From: Anodontia alba
Taxonomy: Eukaryota > Mollusca > Bivalvia > Lucinida > Lucinidae
Assembly (NCBI GenBank): GCA_964016985.1
Contig: OZ024827.1
Coordinates: 81,295,835-81,359,834 of the forward strand
Direction: 5' to 3'
DNA length: 64,000 bases
The stretch's first letter is position 1. The number at the start of each line of letters is the position of its first letter. The notes beneath the pieces are model-generated. The model was given only the letters and a program-made list of their open reading frames with translations, was not told where the DNA came from and searched no databases. Below, piece by piece: positions 44,845 to 52,935 of this stretch. The translations under genes were made by a program, and so were the position numbers.

Positions 44845-46041
44845 ATGCCAAAACAACTTCCACTATCTGCATACGAAGAGATACAGTCTGGGCTCCTCTC
44901 CAAAAGACAAGCAATTGAAAAATACAACATCTCCCAAGCACGGTTTATGAAAATCCGTGGCCCTTTGAATCCAACCAAAGAAGAAGCAGCTTGGAGAATG
45001 TTAGAGAGGCGCTCTTTGACAGACAAAGAAAAAATAATCCTAGAAGAATCTGGGTACAAATTCTATGAAAGACACCAAATACCAAAACAATTCCTTGATA
45101 TATACACGCTTATTATTACCAAGGCCCCTTTTGAAATATTAGACATTGTGTATCTTTTCCGTCCAGGTCAGCGTGTTGGCTGTGAAGGTCTTTTGAGAGT
45201 AATAATTCCAGAGTATACAAAACCACAACCACACACAGGGAAATATGTTGATTGTATAGTACATGTAAAATACAATGCTCTGTTTATGGAGGATCCCTCA
45301 ACCTGCAAATGTGGTTCAAATGACCATTGCCCAAACAGTAGGCAATGTGTACTATGGGAAAAAAATAAAGATATTGTGACCAACGTACATAGGCTTCCAT
45401 TACAGGTACCGGAACAGATTGAATACAACACTATGGTGATTAATATAGAAAATTTGTATGACCAGGCCTGCTTTGGTTGGACTATGAGATATATCACTAT
45501 GATTACCCGCCTAGCAGAAAATTGCCAATGCGGTAAAAACGATTGTATATATAGAAAGCTAGCAGGGGAAGATTTGTGCAGAAATTTTGAACTTGAACCA
45601 CCAACACGTGATTATAAACCAGAAAAGTTTCCGCCATTAGTATACAACAATCCATCACCAGGCATATTAGAAACAACCACTATACCACCGTTACACACAT
45701 GTGTACACATTACATCCATACCAGAAGGCGCTTACAAATGTGAGAAGTTTGCAATTTCTAAACTAGGGAAGAAGACCATAGTGATATTGTTTCTTGCTGG
45801 GGTTGGTCCTGTGTATAGTTATAAAATACAAGAAGCAATAAAAAACATAGGAGGGATAGACGGTTTAAAATTGTGCAAAGATATTACATGTGAACTAGGA
45901 GCCCTATGCTACTCCCCTACCACTGAGAAGAAGAACGGGGACAGAGAGGTTACAGTGTATGAGGGTAAAAAGCCAGTGTTCCCCACCACAACAAAAGAGG
46001 CCAAAGCATGGATGTTTAAAGACCACCAGCCAACTGACTAG
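44845..46041 (+). CDS. 398-residue protein: HTH-like start, two Cys clusters
   Basis: Longest gene of the cluster, intact ATG to TAG. Residues 3-40 look like a helix-turn-helix (LSAYEEIQSGLLSKRQ then AIEKYNISQARFMKI) and match the start of the 178-residue protein at 46646. Two similar cysteine clusters follow: C154-x-C156-G-x3-x-C162 with C168, and C227-x-C229-G-x3-C234 with C245, consistent with paired zinc-binding sites. Residues 285-375 (ITSIPEGAYKCEKFAIS and on) have alternating hydrophobic residues suggesting a beta-barrel or OB-like fold; this is a guess. No signal peptide or membrane helix. A TATA box and three repeats precede it. I do not recognise the family. A DNA-binding regulatory or replication accessory role would fit but is not shown. 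Confidence 0.7.
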   Translation: MPKQLPLSAYEEIQSGLLSKRQAIEKYNISQARFMKIRGPLNPTKEEAAWRMLERRSLTDKEKIILEESGYKFYERHQIPKQFLDIYTLIITKAPFEILDIVYLFRPGQRVGCEGLLRVIIPEYTKPQPHTGKYVDCIVHVKYNALFMEDPSTCKCGSNDHCPNSRQCVLWEKNKDIVTNVHRLPLQVPEQIEYNTMVINIENLYDQACFGWTMRYITMITRLAENCQCGKNDCIYRKLAGEDLCRNFELEPPTRDYKPEKFPPLVYNNPSPGILETTTIPPLHTCVHITSIPEGAYKCEKFAISKLGKKTIVILFLAGVGPVYSYKIQEAIKNIGGIDGLKLCKDITCELGALCYSPTTEKKNGDREVTVYEGKKPVFPTTTKEAKAWMFKDHQPTD

Positions 46042-46170
46042 CACCACTTACACAATGGTTTAACTTTTTTTTATGATGTTGTAGTTTTACCACAGCCCTG
46101 TATAATAACTGCCACACACCCTTTATGCATCCTATGGTGGATACTTTTTCCTTTACGTAGAGTTAAACAG
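46042..46170. other. Spacer between the 398-residue gene and the inverted gene tail
   Basis: AT-rich; no gene seen. Plus- and minus-strand stops face each other here. Confidence 0.4.
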
Positions 46171-46353
46171 CTATTTCATTTCAAATGGGTCTGGGGTTTT
46201 CTTAAACAAACTAGGTCTTGTTGGAGTTGGCACAGGTGCGGTTGGCACAGCTGCTGTTGGCCCAGCTGGCACAGGAGACGTGTCTTTATCTACATGTTTC
46301 CAGGTTTTACATAACACTTGCCATACAGCAAACCCAGTAATAGCACAATACAC
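46171..46353 (-). CDS. Inverted duplicate of a membrane-protein tail
   Basis: 60 residues: a hydrophobic stretch (YCAITGFAVWQVLCKTW) then a Pro/Ala/Thr-rich tail with repeated APVP/PTAPVPT words, ending near KKTPDPF. It is the near-identical inverted copy of 47130-47318 (about 190 bp). Differences fall mostly in the tail (Val/Ala, Pro/Ser, Phe/Tyr, Glu/Gln). It has no upstream coding part: its minus-strand 5' side runs at once into the 103-bp palindrome. So it is either a partial duplicate or one end of an inverted terminal region. Confidence 0.5.
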   Translation of the reverse strand: MYCAITGFAVWQVLCKTWKHVDKDTSPVPAGPTAAVPTAPVPTPTRPSLFKKTPDPFEMK

Positions 46354-46357
46354 AAGT

Positions 46358-46460
46358 GTTACATGCGGCTATATAGCATTGCTATTTGTTATATAGCATT
46401 GCTATTTGCTATATAGCAATGCTATATAGCAAATAGCAATGCTATATAGCCGCATGTAAC
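46358..46460. repeat. 103-bp palindrome of TATAGCAATGCTATA words
   Basis: Arms of about 47 bp, starting GTTACATGCGGCTATATAGC and mirrored at the other end, with one mismatch and a loop of about nine bases. The arms themselves are built of GCTATATAGC and ATAGCAATGCTAT palindromes, so several hairpin foldings are possible. Flanked on the left by the inverted gene tail. Resembles a hairpin telomere or replication origin in form only. Confidence 0.85.
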
Positions 46461-46645
46461 TATTTTGTAGCATTATAAGCCAAGCTATCTGGCTATTAGC
46501 TCATAATAATACAAAATTAGAATGTTATAATCCACTTTACCGCCACTTTACCGCCAGACTCCACCTCACCTCCACCATACCTCCACGATTGCCCCACCGT
46601 GGTTTTATTTTGTTTTAAAACAATCTTATATCCACAGAAAAAAAA
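46461..46645 (+). promoter_or_regulatory. Upstream region of the 178-residue gene
   Basis: Contains CCACTTTACCGCCACTTTAC (a direct repeat), a string of CTCCAC/CTCCACC words, CCCACCGTGG and TTGTTTTAAAACAA close to the ATG. No clear TATA box. Confidence 0.35.
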
Positions 46646-47182
46646 ATGCCAAAGTCAAATCTTACGTTGGAAGACATAGAAAAAATTAAAAAATCCAAAG
46701 GTATATTATCTGCATCAGAGGTGCAAAGACAGTATAATATTGGTTGGAGTAGATTAAAAAAACTATGGAATGGTGAATCTGTTGCACAAGATTCTGAAAA
46801 TATTACAAAACAAGAGCTTTCACAACCTGCACAGCAAGATCTAACACCTGTTACACAAGAAAAAATACAAAGAGAAATCGAGCGTGTGACATCCCCACAA
46901 AAAGAAATTGTAGTGGAAGATTTCTTTGCAAGACTTGGGCAGTTAGAGGCAAAGATGGAGAGACAAACAACACAGATGGAGAGACAAACAGAATTAATTC
47001 AAAACATATTAGATTCCTTGGATGCTGTGTCAAACATAGAGTCAGACACGCAATCTATTTTGGAAAAGGAAAATACAGAATCTTACACATTGCAGGACAT
47101 AGGAAGGAGTGTACACAGATTTTACCAAGACACTTGTGTATTGTGCTATTACTGGGTTTGCTGTATGGCAAGTGTTATGTAA
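46646..47182 (+). CDS. 178-residue protein: HTH-like start plus coiled coil
   Basis: Residues 1-43 (MPKSNLTLEDIEKIKKSKG, ILSASEVQRQYNIGWSRLKK) parallel the start of the 398-residue protein (MPK, LSxxEVQ/KRQAI, YNI, R..K), so the two share an N-terminal module. Residues 90-135 form a coiled coil with the tandem METQ-type repeat (KMERQTTQMERQTELIQ). From about residue 160 this frame reads into Cys-rich text, while the +1 frame (47109-47318) carries the hydrophobic segment and Pro-rich tail also found in the inverted copy. This suggests a frameshift, either programmed or by mutation, joining the two. Function unknown. Confidence 0.6.
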   Translation: MPKSNLTLEDIEKIKKSKGILSASEVQRQYNIGWSRLKKLWNGESVAQDSENITKQELSQPAQQDLTPVTQEKIQREIERVTSPQKEIVVEDFFARLGQLEAKMERQTTQMERQTELIQNILDSLDAVSNIESDTQSILEKENTESYTLQDIGRSVHRFYQDTCVLCYYWVCCMASVM

Positions 47183-47318
47183 AACCTGGAAACATGTAGA
47201 TAAAGACACGTCTCCTGTACCAGCTGGGCCAACAGCAGCTGCGCCAACCGCACCTGTGCCAACTTCAACAAGGCCTAGTTTGTATAAGAAAACCCCAGAC
47301 CCATTCCAAATGGCGTAG
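47109..47318 (+). CDS. Membrane segment and Pro-rich tail, +1 frame
   Basis: 69 codons overlapping the end of the 178-residue frame by 74 bases. Residues 9-27 hydrophobic (TLVYCAITGFAVWQVLCKT), then KHVDKDTSPVPAGPTAA and further Pro/Thr/Ala repeats, ending at TAG 47318. Same frame is kept open in the inverted duplicate at 46171-46353. The ATG at 47109 may not be the real start; a frame change from the upstream gene is equally likely. Confidence 0.5.
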   Translation: MYTDFTKTLVYCAITGFAVWQVLCKTWKHVDKDTSPVPAGPTAAAPTAPVPTSTRPSLYKKTPDPFQMA

Positions 47319-47350
47319 GCATAAAAACATCTGGGGCTGTCCAGATTAAA

Positions 47351-47557
47351 CTAATACACTTTACTGCCATCTCCCAAACAAATTTCTCCATTCCATATTT
47401 TTAGTTTGTATACAGGCAGTTTCTCGGGATTATATATCTTGCCCGGAGGCGGGAACATCTGCCTTAGTTCTTTTTTTGTCAGCTGCTTTTCTATTATGGA
47501 ATCTTGCCCGCGCCTAAACTTAATAAGCTCTAGGTCCCACAAGTAAAAATCTTTCAT
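47351..47557 (-). CDS. Small unknown protein, 68 residues
   Basis: ATG at 47557. Mixed polar protein (MKDFYLWDLELIKFRRGQ then LTKKELRQMFPPPGKIY) with a WNGEICLGDG end. Convergent with the plus-strand set: its stop is about 32 bases from the 47318 stop. A second minus-strand gene starts 30 bases upstream (47587-47817). No family recognised. Confidence 0.45.
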   Translation of the reverse strand: MKDFYLWDLELIKFRRGQDSIIEKQLTKKELRQMFPPPGKIYNPEKLPVYKLKIWNGEICLGDGSKVY

Positions 47558-47586
47558 TTTTTTATATACTAAATTTTTTTATTTAA

Positions 47587-47817
47587 TTAAATAATTCTTA
47601 CAGAAATTGCCTTTGCTTTCTGTTTTGTTGTTTTAAAACCACAACATACTATTTTGTGCTCTGTTAATTCACCTAGTTTGGCATAGATTTCCCGCAGAAA
47701 CCAATTGTCTATGTAGGCTCCTTTATCTGTAAAAATGACATGCCTGTCTTTCCCACGCACAGTTAATATCCCATACTCTTTTACATCTAATACAGTACCT
47801 TCTACCAAATTATCCAA
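47587..47817 (-). CDS. Small unknown protein, 76 residues, OB-like?
   Basis: MDNLVEGTVLDVKEYGILTV followed by GKDRHVIFTDKGAYIDNWF and a KTTKQKAKAISVRII end. Alternating hydrophobic strands would suit a small beta-barrel such as an OB fold, and the length fits a nucleic-acid-binding accessory protein; neither is shown. Only 23 bases separate it from the next gene upstream, and AT-rich spacers flank it. Confidence 0.45.
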   Translation of the reverse strand: MDNLVEGTVLDVKEYGILTVRGKDRHVIFTDKGAYIDNWFLREIYAKLGELTEHKIVCCGFKTTKQKAKAISVRII

Positions 47818-47840
47818 TTTATTATAATCCTTTGGTTTTC

Positions 47841-48269
47841 CTAAATTGCCCTCCTTCTTTGGTAGAGGCCATCTAAGGGAACAGAATTACAAGAAATTTT
47901 ATAACGTTGCCTACCATCTGCATTATAACCCACAGCTTTTATAAAAGCTTTCTGGTTATGTTTTACTAGGACTGTATGTATGCGTTGGTTATATAATCCA
48001 ACTAAAATATTTTTCTTTTTTTCATCTCTGTCGGATGGCGCAGACAACAGAAAATTGTCACAAAAGACTTTGCTTATTGGATAAATTGTGTGGCCTTTCT
48101 TGCCGTATTTGTTGTAATTTAAACCTTTTAAATCATTCTTGCAATTTAGTAGGCACATTTTCTCTACAAGCGCTCTATCCTTTGTGGTTTTACACCTTGT
48201 TAGTTGGGATTTCTGTATAGTCACGTAATGTTCTGGTTGCTGCATCTTTTCACCTTCCTTTTCCATCAT
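47841..48269 (-). CDS. Unknown protein, up to 142 residues
   Basis: Start ATG at 48269 or the in-frame ATGs at residues 2 and 9. Features: a C-rich patch (MCLLNCKNDLKG), NKYGKKGHTIYPISKVF, a SAPSDRDEKKK loop, then NILVGLYNQRIHTVLVKHNQ and KAFIKAVGYNADGRQRYKIS. Strongly basic and strand-rich. It follows the same AT-rich pattern as its neighbours and is read in the same direction as 47351 and 47587. Family not recognised. Confidence 0.5.
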   Translation of the reverse strand: MMEKEGEKMQQPEHYVTIQKSQLTRCKTTKDRALVEKMCLLNCKNDLKGLNYNKYGKKGHTIYPISKVFCDNFLLSAPSDRDEKKKNILVGLYNQRIHTVLVKHNQKAFIKAVGYNADGRQRYKISCNSVPLDGLYQRRRAI

Positions 48270-48508
48270 TTTGTTTTATTATTGGTAGATTATTTGTTAA
48301 ATAGGATGTAATTATTGTTGTTTTTGCATCCCAATTGCCTGTTAAAACAAAAGTAGATAAAATTTTGTGTGGGTGGTAGATGAAATTTTACATGTTTTGT
48401 TTAATAAAAGACGAAAAAGTAGTAAAATGATTGTTTTGGGGTGTATAAACTGTGTTTTTGGGCAAAAAAAATATCTACCTTTTTTCGTTTTCGTCTTGCT
48501 GTCTTCCT
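48270..48508. other. Spacer between minus-strand genes
   Basis: AT-rich. After the stop at 48509 the alternative minus frame reads on as basic residues (ARRKRKK), which could mean the short gene was longer before a frameshift. Confidence 0.35.
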
Positions 48509-48652
48509 TTACGAAGTAGTAACCATGTTTGTACCTGTGACTATATATATTTTTTGAATTTCTAGGTCAGTCCATTTTTGGTATTGGGGTGTTTGTTCTT
48601 CTAGTAGTTGGTCGAATTCTTCTGCTGTTATTTCTCTGATTTCATTTGCCAT
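48509..48652 (-). CDS. Short frame, 47 residues, probably truncated
   Basis: From ATG at 48652: MANEIREITAEEFDQLLEEQ, then TPQYQKWTDLEIQKIYIVTG, ending TNMVTTS. It is the outermost gene of the minus-strand set and follows an AT-rich leader ending in AATAATAAAACA. The WTDLE..KIY.V.G pattern parallels the start of several small strand-rich proteins (I.SIPEGAYKC in the 398-residue protein), which suggests a common fold module; the rest of such a domain is missing, so it looks cut by a stop or frameshift. Confidence 0.4.
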   Translation of the reverse strand: MANEIREITAEEFDQLLEEQTPQYQKWTDLEIQKIYIVTGTNMVTTS

Positions 48653-48905
48653 TGTTTTATTATTATATTTTTTTCTCTTAAATATAAAAAATTTAATATA
48701 GTCAATTACTTTTTTATGTTAAATAAATTTTGCCGAAGGAAAGTGGATATTGGCCACAGAACAGAACCTGCAGGCCCTGCGAAGGCTTACTTTTTTTCCC
48801 GACATCGTTGGATTTACTCTGTAGGGCCTGTGGAGGCGTTGGTAAGGAAAAAAAAAATTTTACCACAGAATACCTAATTTTCCATATATATTAATGGTCT
48901 ATTAT
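48653..48905 (-). promoter_or_regulatory. Upstream region of the minus-strand gene set
   Basis: AT-rich 48653-48730, then GC-richer text with GCAGGCCCTGCG and, on the minus strand, CGCCTCCACAGGCCCTACAG, similar to the repeats before the 398-residue gene. Probable right flank of the cluster. Confidence 0.35.
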
Positions 48906-48916
48906 TAGACCTTACT

Positions 48917-49000
48917 AGGTGGCGTTGAAGGTAGATGTCAGTTCAAATAAGGCTGACATTTTGGTACGATCGCCGATATCCAAAACTGGGCGATGTAAGT
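48917..49000. repeat. Dispersed repeat (partner at 51644-51722)
   Basis: GAAGGTAGATGTCAGTTC with AATAAGGCTGACATTTTGG and CGATCGCCGATATCC recurs at 51650. Marks host DNA at the edge of the virus-like cluster. Confidence 0.7.
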
Positions 49001-49272
49001 CTAGCAAATCATTACATGTGTCTATTAGCATTTTCTTCAAAGTTAACAGGCATGAGTCTTTTCAGATTTTCGGCAGATTTCAGATTTTTTTGTTTCGAAA
49101 TATGTTCTGCAGAATTACTTGTTTTTGTCTGAAAGTTGCAAAAATGGCGTTTTTGCAAAGGGAGGCGGGGGTTTTCAGATTTTTTTTTACCAAGAATTCA
49201 TATTTTTCATCAGTCCTCCAGTCTCATGCCTGAAAGTATTGATAGTCTGTTCAGAGGAATATGGTATAAACT

Positions 49273-49551
49273 CATTACGAAAACACGCCTATTCAAATAT
49301 ACTGAAAAGTTAATCACCGAAAAATTGAGAATTTTCAGACAAAAAATTCAAATATTTTTCATATTTCTGCTCAAAACATAGAGTGTGGGTACTCATTAGA
49401 ACCGCCTCGGCGAGGCGGTTCTAACGAGTACCCACAATCTATGTTTTTAAGCAGAAATAAGAAAAATAATGTATACCCCTGTAAACCCCAGTTTTACTAT
49501 ATAAAAGTGGGGTTTAAGGGGTCAAAATTATATAGGCATGTTTTCGTGATG
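49273..49551. mobile_element. MITE family B copy 6 (inverted)
   Basis: Ends CATTACGAAAACACGCCTAT and GGCATGTTTTCGTGATG; perfect central palindrome around AACCGCCTCGGCGAGGCGG. Confidence 0.9.
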
Positions 49552-50286
49552 GTAAGTATTATGTGGTGGTTGCCTCACTGCTGAAAACGGATTGCCGGTT
49601 GGTCTTGATCTAGTACCCAGGAAACAGCAGTGGGACTTAGCATGTAGGTGCTGCATGATATGTAATTGCTGGATTATTATATTGTACTGTATAAATGAAT
49701 TGTAAGGTGTTAGTGGGATGGCCCTCACCGACCCACTACACATCAAATGAACGGGGAGAATAAAGTATTTTCGAAAAAAAAAAAAAAAAAAAAAGATAGT
49801 CAAAAAAAAAAAAAAAAGAAAGAAAAAGAAATCCATTCAGGGTTTGTCAATTCATTTTTGGAATTAACAAATATGCTTCTTACCTTGCGTCTAAATCTGC
49901 CTTACTGCATTTTATTAAATACCGACTTTATCTAAATTAAAACCGGGAATCAGCTGACTATAGTCTTACCGTCCAATCATTCTAGTCTGCTTTTGTACGG
50001 GTTCCAATATAAAAACTGCTAACCTTACAATCGGAAAGATATACAATTTATTTTGACCTAGGACAATTTGGACATGCCGGTGTATAAAACAGTTGTATAA
50101 CAGATATGCGTACTGTATAAGATGCGTACATTGCGTTTCGCGAAAACTGGCAGGCCCAGTTTATACTTAACAAAGCATAAAAAATCGTGGGTATTCAGAT
50201 TAACGTCATAGAGCAGAAAGAAAATAATGTTGAAACCAGAAAGTTTATTTTCTTATATGCAACTACGAAGCCAAACGTTACACTAA
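49552..50286. other. Gene-free DNA with poly(A) tracts
   Basis: AATAAAGTATTTTCG followed by A-runs at 49774-49795 and 49803-49818; could be the tail of a retroposed sequence (49556-49820, plus strand). No coding part is recognised. Confidence 0.35.
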
Positions 50287-50566
50287 CATTACGAAAACAC
50301 GCCTATTCAAATATATTGAAAAGTTTACTACCAAAAATGAAATTTTTTAGATAAAAAAAATTCTGATATTTTTCATATTTCCGCTCATAACATAGATTGT
50401 TGGTACTCGTTGGAACCGCCTCGGCGAGGCGGTTCTAACGAGTACCCACAATCTTTGATCTGAGGAGAAATAAGAAAAAATATTGTTTACCCCTGTAAAC
50501 CCCAGTTTTACTATATAAAAGTGGGGTTTAAGGGGGTCAAAATTATATAGGCGTGTTTTCGTGATG
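50287..50566. mobile_element. MITE family B copy 7 (inverted)
   Basis: Ends CATTACGAAAACACGCCTAT and GGCGTGTTTTCGTGATG; central palindrome intact. Confidence 0.9.
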
Positions 50567-50817
50567 AAGGCGGCTGTTTTGCGTACCCTAAACCAATCTT
50601 AAAAGTTCGCATGCAAACTGTATTTCAAATACACCTACCTTTTTTCGATGCCGTGTATTAAAGGATTGACACCAAAACTATCCGATTTCTGATCTAATAT
50701 GGCCGCTTCGATAAACTTGTAAGAGAACCTTTTTTTAGACATTTTATAAAATCGTTTTATTGACACATTTTAAATTTAACCAGATACCTTTGGACGTACT
50801 TGCTTATGATTTGTCTA

Positions 50818-50991
50818 TTAACTCTTTCGGTGCCAAATTTCAGACGACATTTGTCGTCTGCTTTTCTTTCTTAACAAACTAGGCCTACCGCTTTAAAAGA
50901 AGTTTATACGTGAAGCTCATGAGCCGTCTCATCTGGATCTATGTTGTTTGCAAAAGCCAACTACTATCGCCTTTGGCAATGAAAGAGTTAA
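50818..50991. mobile_element. piggyBac-like MITE with CTCTTTCGGTGCC ends
   Basis: TTAA at both outer edges; ends CTCTTTCGGTGCCAAA and TTTGGCAATGAAAGAG. A half copy of the CAAACAGTG hairpin (50922-50957, GGATCTATGTTGTTTGC) lies inside. Confidence 0.7.
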
Positions 50992-51643
50992 ATTAATTCG
51001 TATACATACAATTTTATACTTACATAAGTCTTTCAAATCATGCTGAGGGAGTTCTTTGCAAATTCTGTCATGTCCACAACTTAAAAACATTTGTTTACGG
51101 ACTACTCTCGGTAAGAATGTATGAAGATTAAATACAACCACTCGAGTAGTTTCCGCAAACAAAAATGTTCATCGAAATTCCATAAAGTAGAAGCCGTTTA
51201 ACAAATATGCGTCAAGAATGTTAATAAACATTCAGTGATTATTTATATTTAGACATCAACTGTACAGATTAATTTATCGCTACTATATCGGGTGTGTTTA
51301 CTATACACTTAACATAACTTACAGTTACTAGGCGAAATCGAAAGCAGTACCATGCAAAATGCATGCATTTCACCAAAATACAATTTGTTTCGGATTGCTA
51401 TACAGTGGCTTTGTATCATGCAGTATCCAGGCTTTATATTTGCAAGATCCGAGAAATGAGAATACTGACTAACTATATGGCTAATTGGTTTTCAGTTTTC
51501 CTTGAAGGTCAGCAGAACACTAGAATTAGTAATTTTGTTCCGTCGGCATTGATTCACAGCTGCTTATCTCCACACGCACAACACTGTCTTGTGAAAAGAA
51601 AATCGCGATGAGATCTTCCGGAGATGGTTGCTGAGAGTCAGTT

Positions 51644-51722
51644 TAAGTAGAATTGAAGGTGGGTGTCAGTTGAAATAAGGCTGACATTTTGGCATGATCG
51701 CCGATATCCAAAGTCGGGCAAT
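51644..51722. repeat. Dispersed repeat (partner at 48917-49000)
   Basis: GAAGGTGGGTGTCAGTTG, AATAAGGCTGACATTTTGG, CGATCGCCGATATCC-like block; broken on the right by the foldback element at 51722. Confidence 0.7.
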
Positions 51723-52800
51723 ATAATTCAACCTCTTATTTAGTCTCCCATATAATCAGGCCGGAATTGTAGTCTTTTAAGCGAATACGGAACAAAATTC
51801 ATTTTTCTACTGATGCAAGGGTGGTCAAGGTTTGCCATTTTGGTGACAGAAAGGCATGTAAAACTCCAGTTCTTGGAGAGATTACAAATCTCTGGTTAAA
51901 TACATCACCGTTTCAGTGAAGGTTTAACATGTTACTATTTAGTTCGAAAAAAAATATGCATCCATTACGAGAACAAGCCTATTCAAATATACTGAGAATT
52001 TTTACCATAAAAAAAAATGAAAATTTTCAGATAAAAATTCGGATATTTTTAATATTTATGCTCAAAACTTAGATGGTGGGTACACGTTAGAACCGCCTCG
52101 TCGAGGCGGTTCTAACGAGTACCCACCATCTATGTTTTAGAGCAGAAATAAGAACAATAATGTATATCCCTGTAAACCCCAGTTTTACTGTATAAAAGTG
52201 GGGTTTAAGTGGGTCAGAATTATATAGGTATGTTTTCATCATGGCATTAGTTTGCAATTGCACAGAAACTTGGCATTTTATTGACGGGTGGTGCGTAAGA
52301 AGAGCAGTGGAGAGTAAAGGGATAGGTGGTGATTGAGGAGACCATGTTTTTTCAACAAGAAAGAATGAAAAAGGGTACAAATTGTACAAGGATTGAAATA
52401 TAGCCTTCAGAAACATATTTGCCGCAACTGGTAGTATGAAATATGATGTTGAATAATCATGGTCCCCTCAATCACCACCTATCCTTTTACTCTCCACCGA
52501 TCTCCATATACAACACCCGTCAATAAAATGCCTAGTGTCTGCGCAATGGCAAAACAATGCGATATATTTTCTTTTGAACTACACAGTAACTTGTTAAACC
52601 TTCACTGAAACTGAAATGTATTTAACCAGAGGTTTGTAATCTCTCCAAGTGCTGGAGTTTAACATGCCTGTCTGTCACTAAAACGCCGGGCCAAAATGGC
52701 AAAATCTGATCACCTTTGCATCGGGAGAAAACGATTTTTGTTCCGTATTCGCTACAATTCCAGTCTGATTATATGGGAGACTAAATAAGAGGTTGAATTA
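51722..52800. mobile_element. Long-armed foldback element with nested MITE
   Basis: Ends TAATTCAACCTCTTATTTAG at the left and its complement at the right, then CTCCCATATAATCAG and a GCGAATACGGAAC region on both sides, continuing inward to GTTTCAGTGAAGGTTTAAC. Further in, GACGGGTGGTG with GGATAGGTGGTGATTG pairs with its complement at 52450-52530. Arms are about 370 bp. Family-B MITE copy 8 (51963-52243) sits in the left arm. Non-coding. Confidence 0.8.
51963..52243. mobile_element. MITE family B copy 8 (inverted, nested)
   Basis: Ends CATTACGAGAACAAGCCTAT and GGTATGTTTTCATCATG, nested in the foldback element's left arm; therefore younger than it. Confidence 0.88.
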
Positions 52801-52802
52801 CA

Positions 52803-52935
52803 TCGTTGAGAAATCGCCACGGTAAGGGTCAAAATGTGTGGTTATGCATTAGAGCTGTAAGTTTTGTTTTTATCTATTTAGAACTAATGCGTAACCGCCT
52901 ATTTTCGGTCCTTCCCGTGGCGATTTCTCAACAAT
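52803..52935. mobile_element. Foldback MITE with GTTGAGAAATCGCCACGG ends
   Basis: GTTGAGAAATCGCCACGG at left, CCGTGGCGATTTCTCAAC at right, with matching CATTAG/CTAATG inner words. Abuts the previous foldback directly. Confidence 0.75.

Larger units (their letters stand above)
44335..48900. other. Unrecognised virus-like gene cluster
   Basis: A 4.6-kb block of closely packed short genes unlike the surrounding repeat DNA: plus-strand frames at 44845-46041, 46646-47182 and 47109-47318; minus-strand frames at 46171-46353, 47351-47557, 47587-47817, 47841-48269 and 48509-48652. The two sets converge at about 47.33 kb with 32 bases between stops. Gaps are short and very AT-rich. A 103-bp palindrome lies in the middle. 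A dispersed genomic repeat starts at about 48917, so the right boundary is near 48.9 kb; on the left the duplicated host segment ends near 44240. No DNA polymerase, helicase, integrase or capsid gene is recognised. Endogenised DNA-virus fragment or large mobile element remnant are the main options. Confidence 0.55.

Noticed and set aside
44845..48652. Identification of the cluster as a parvovirus, adintovirus or Maverick
   Set aside because: The converging layout and palindrome are reminiscent, but no NS1 helicase, protein-primed polymerase, integrase or capsid protein can be seen, so no family name is given.
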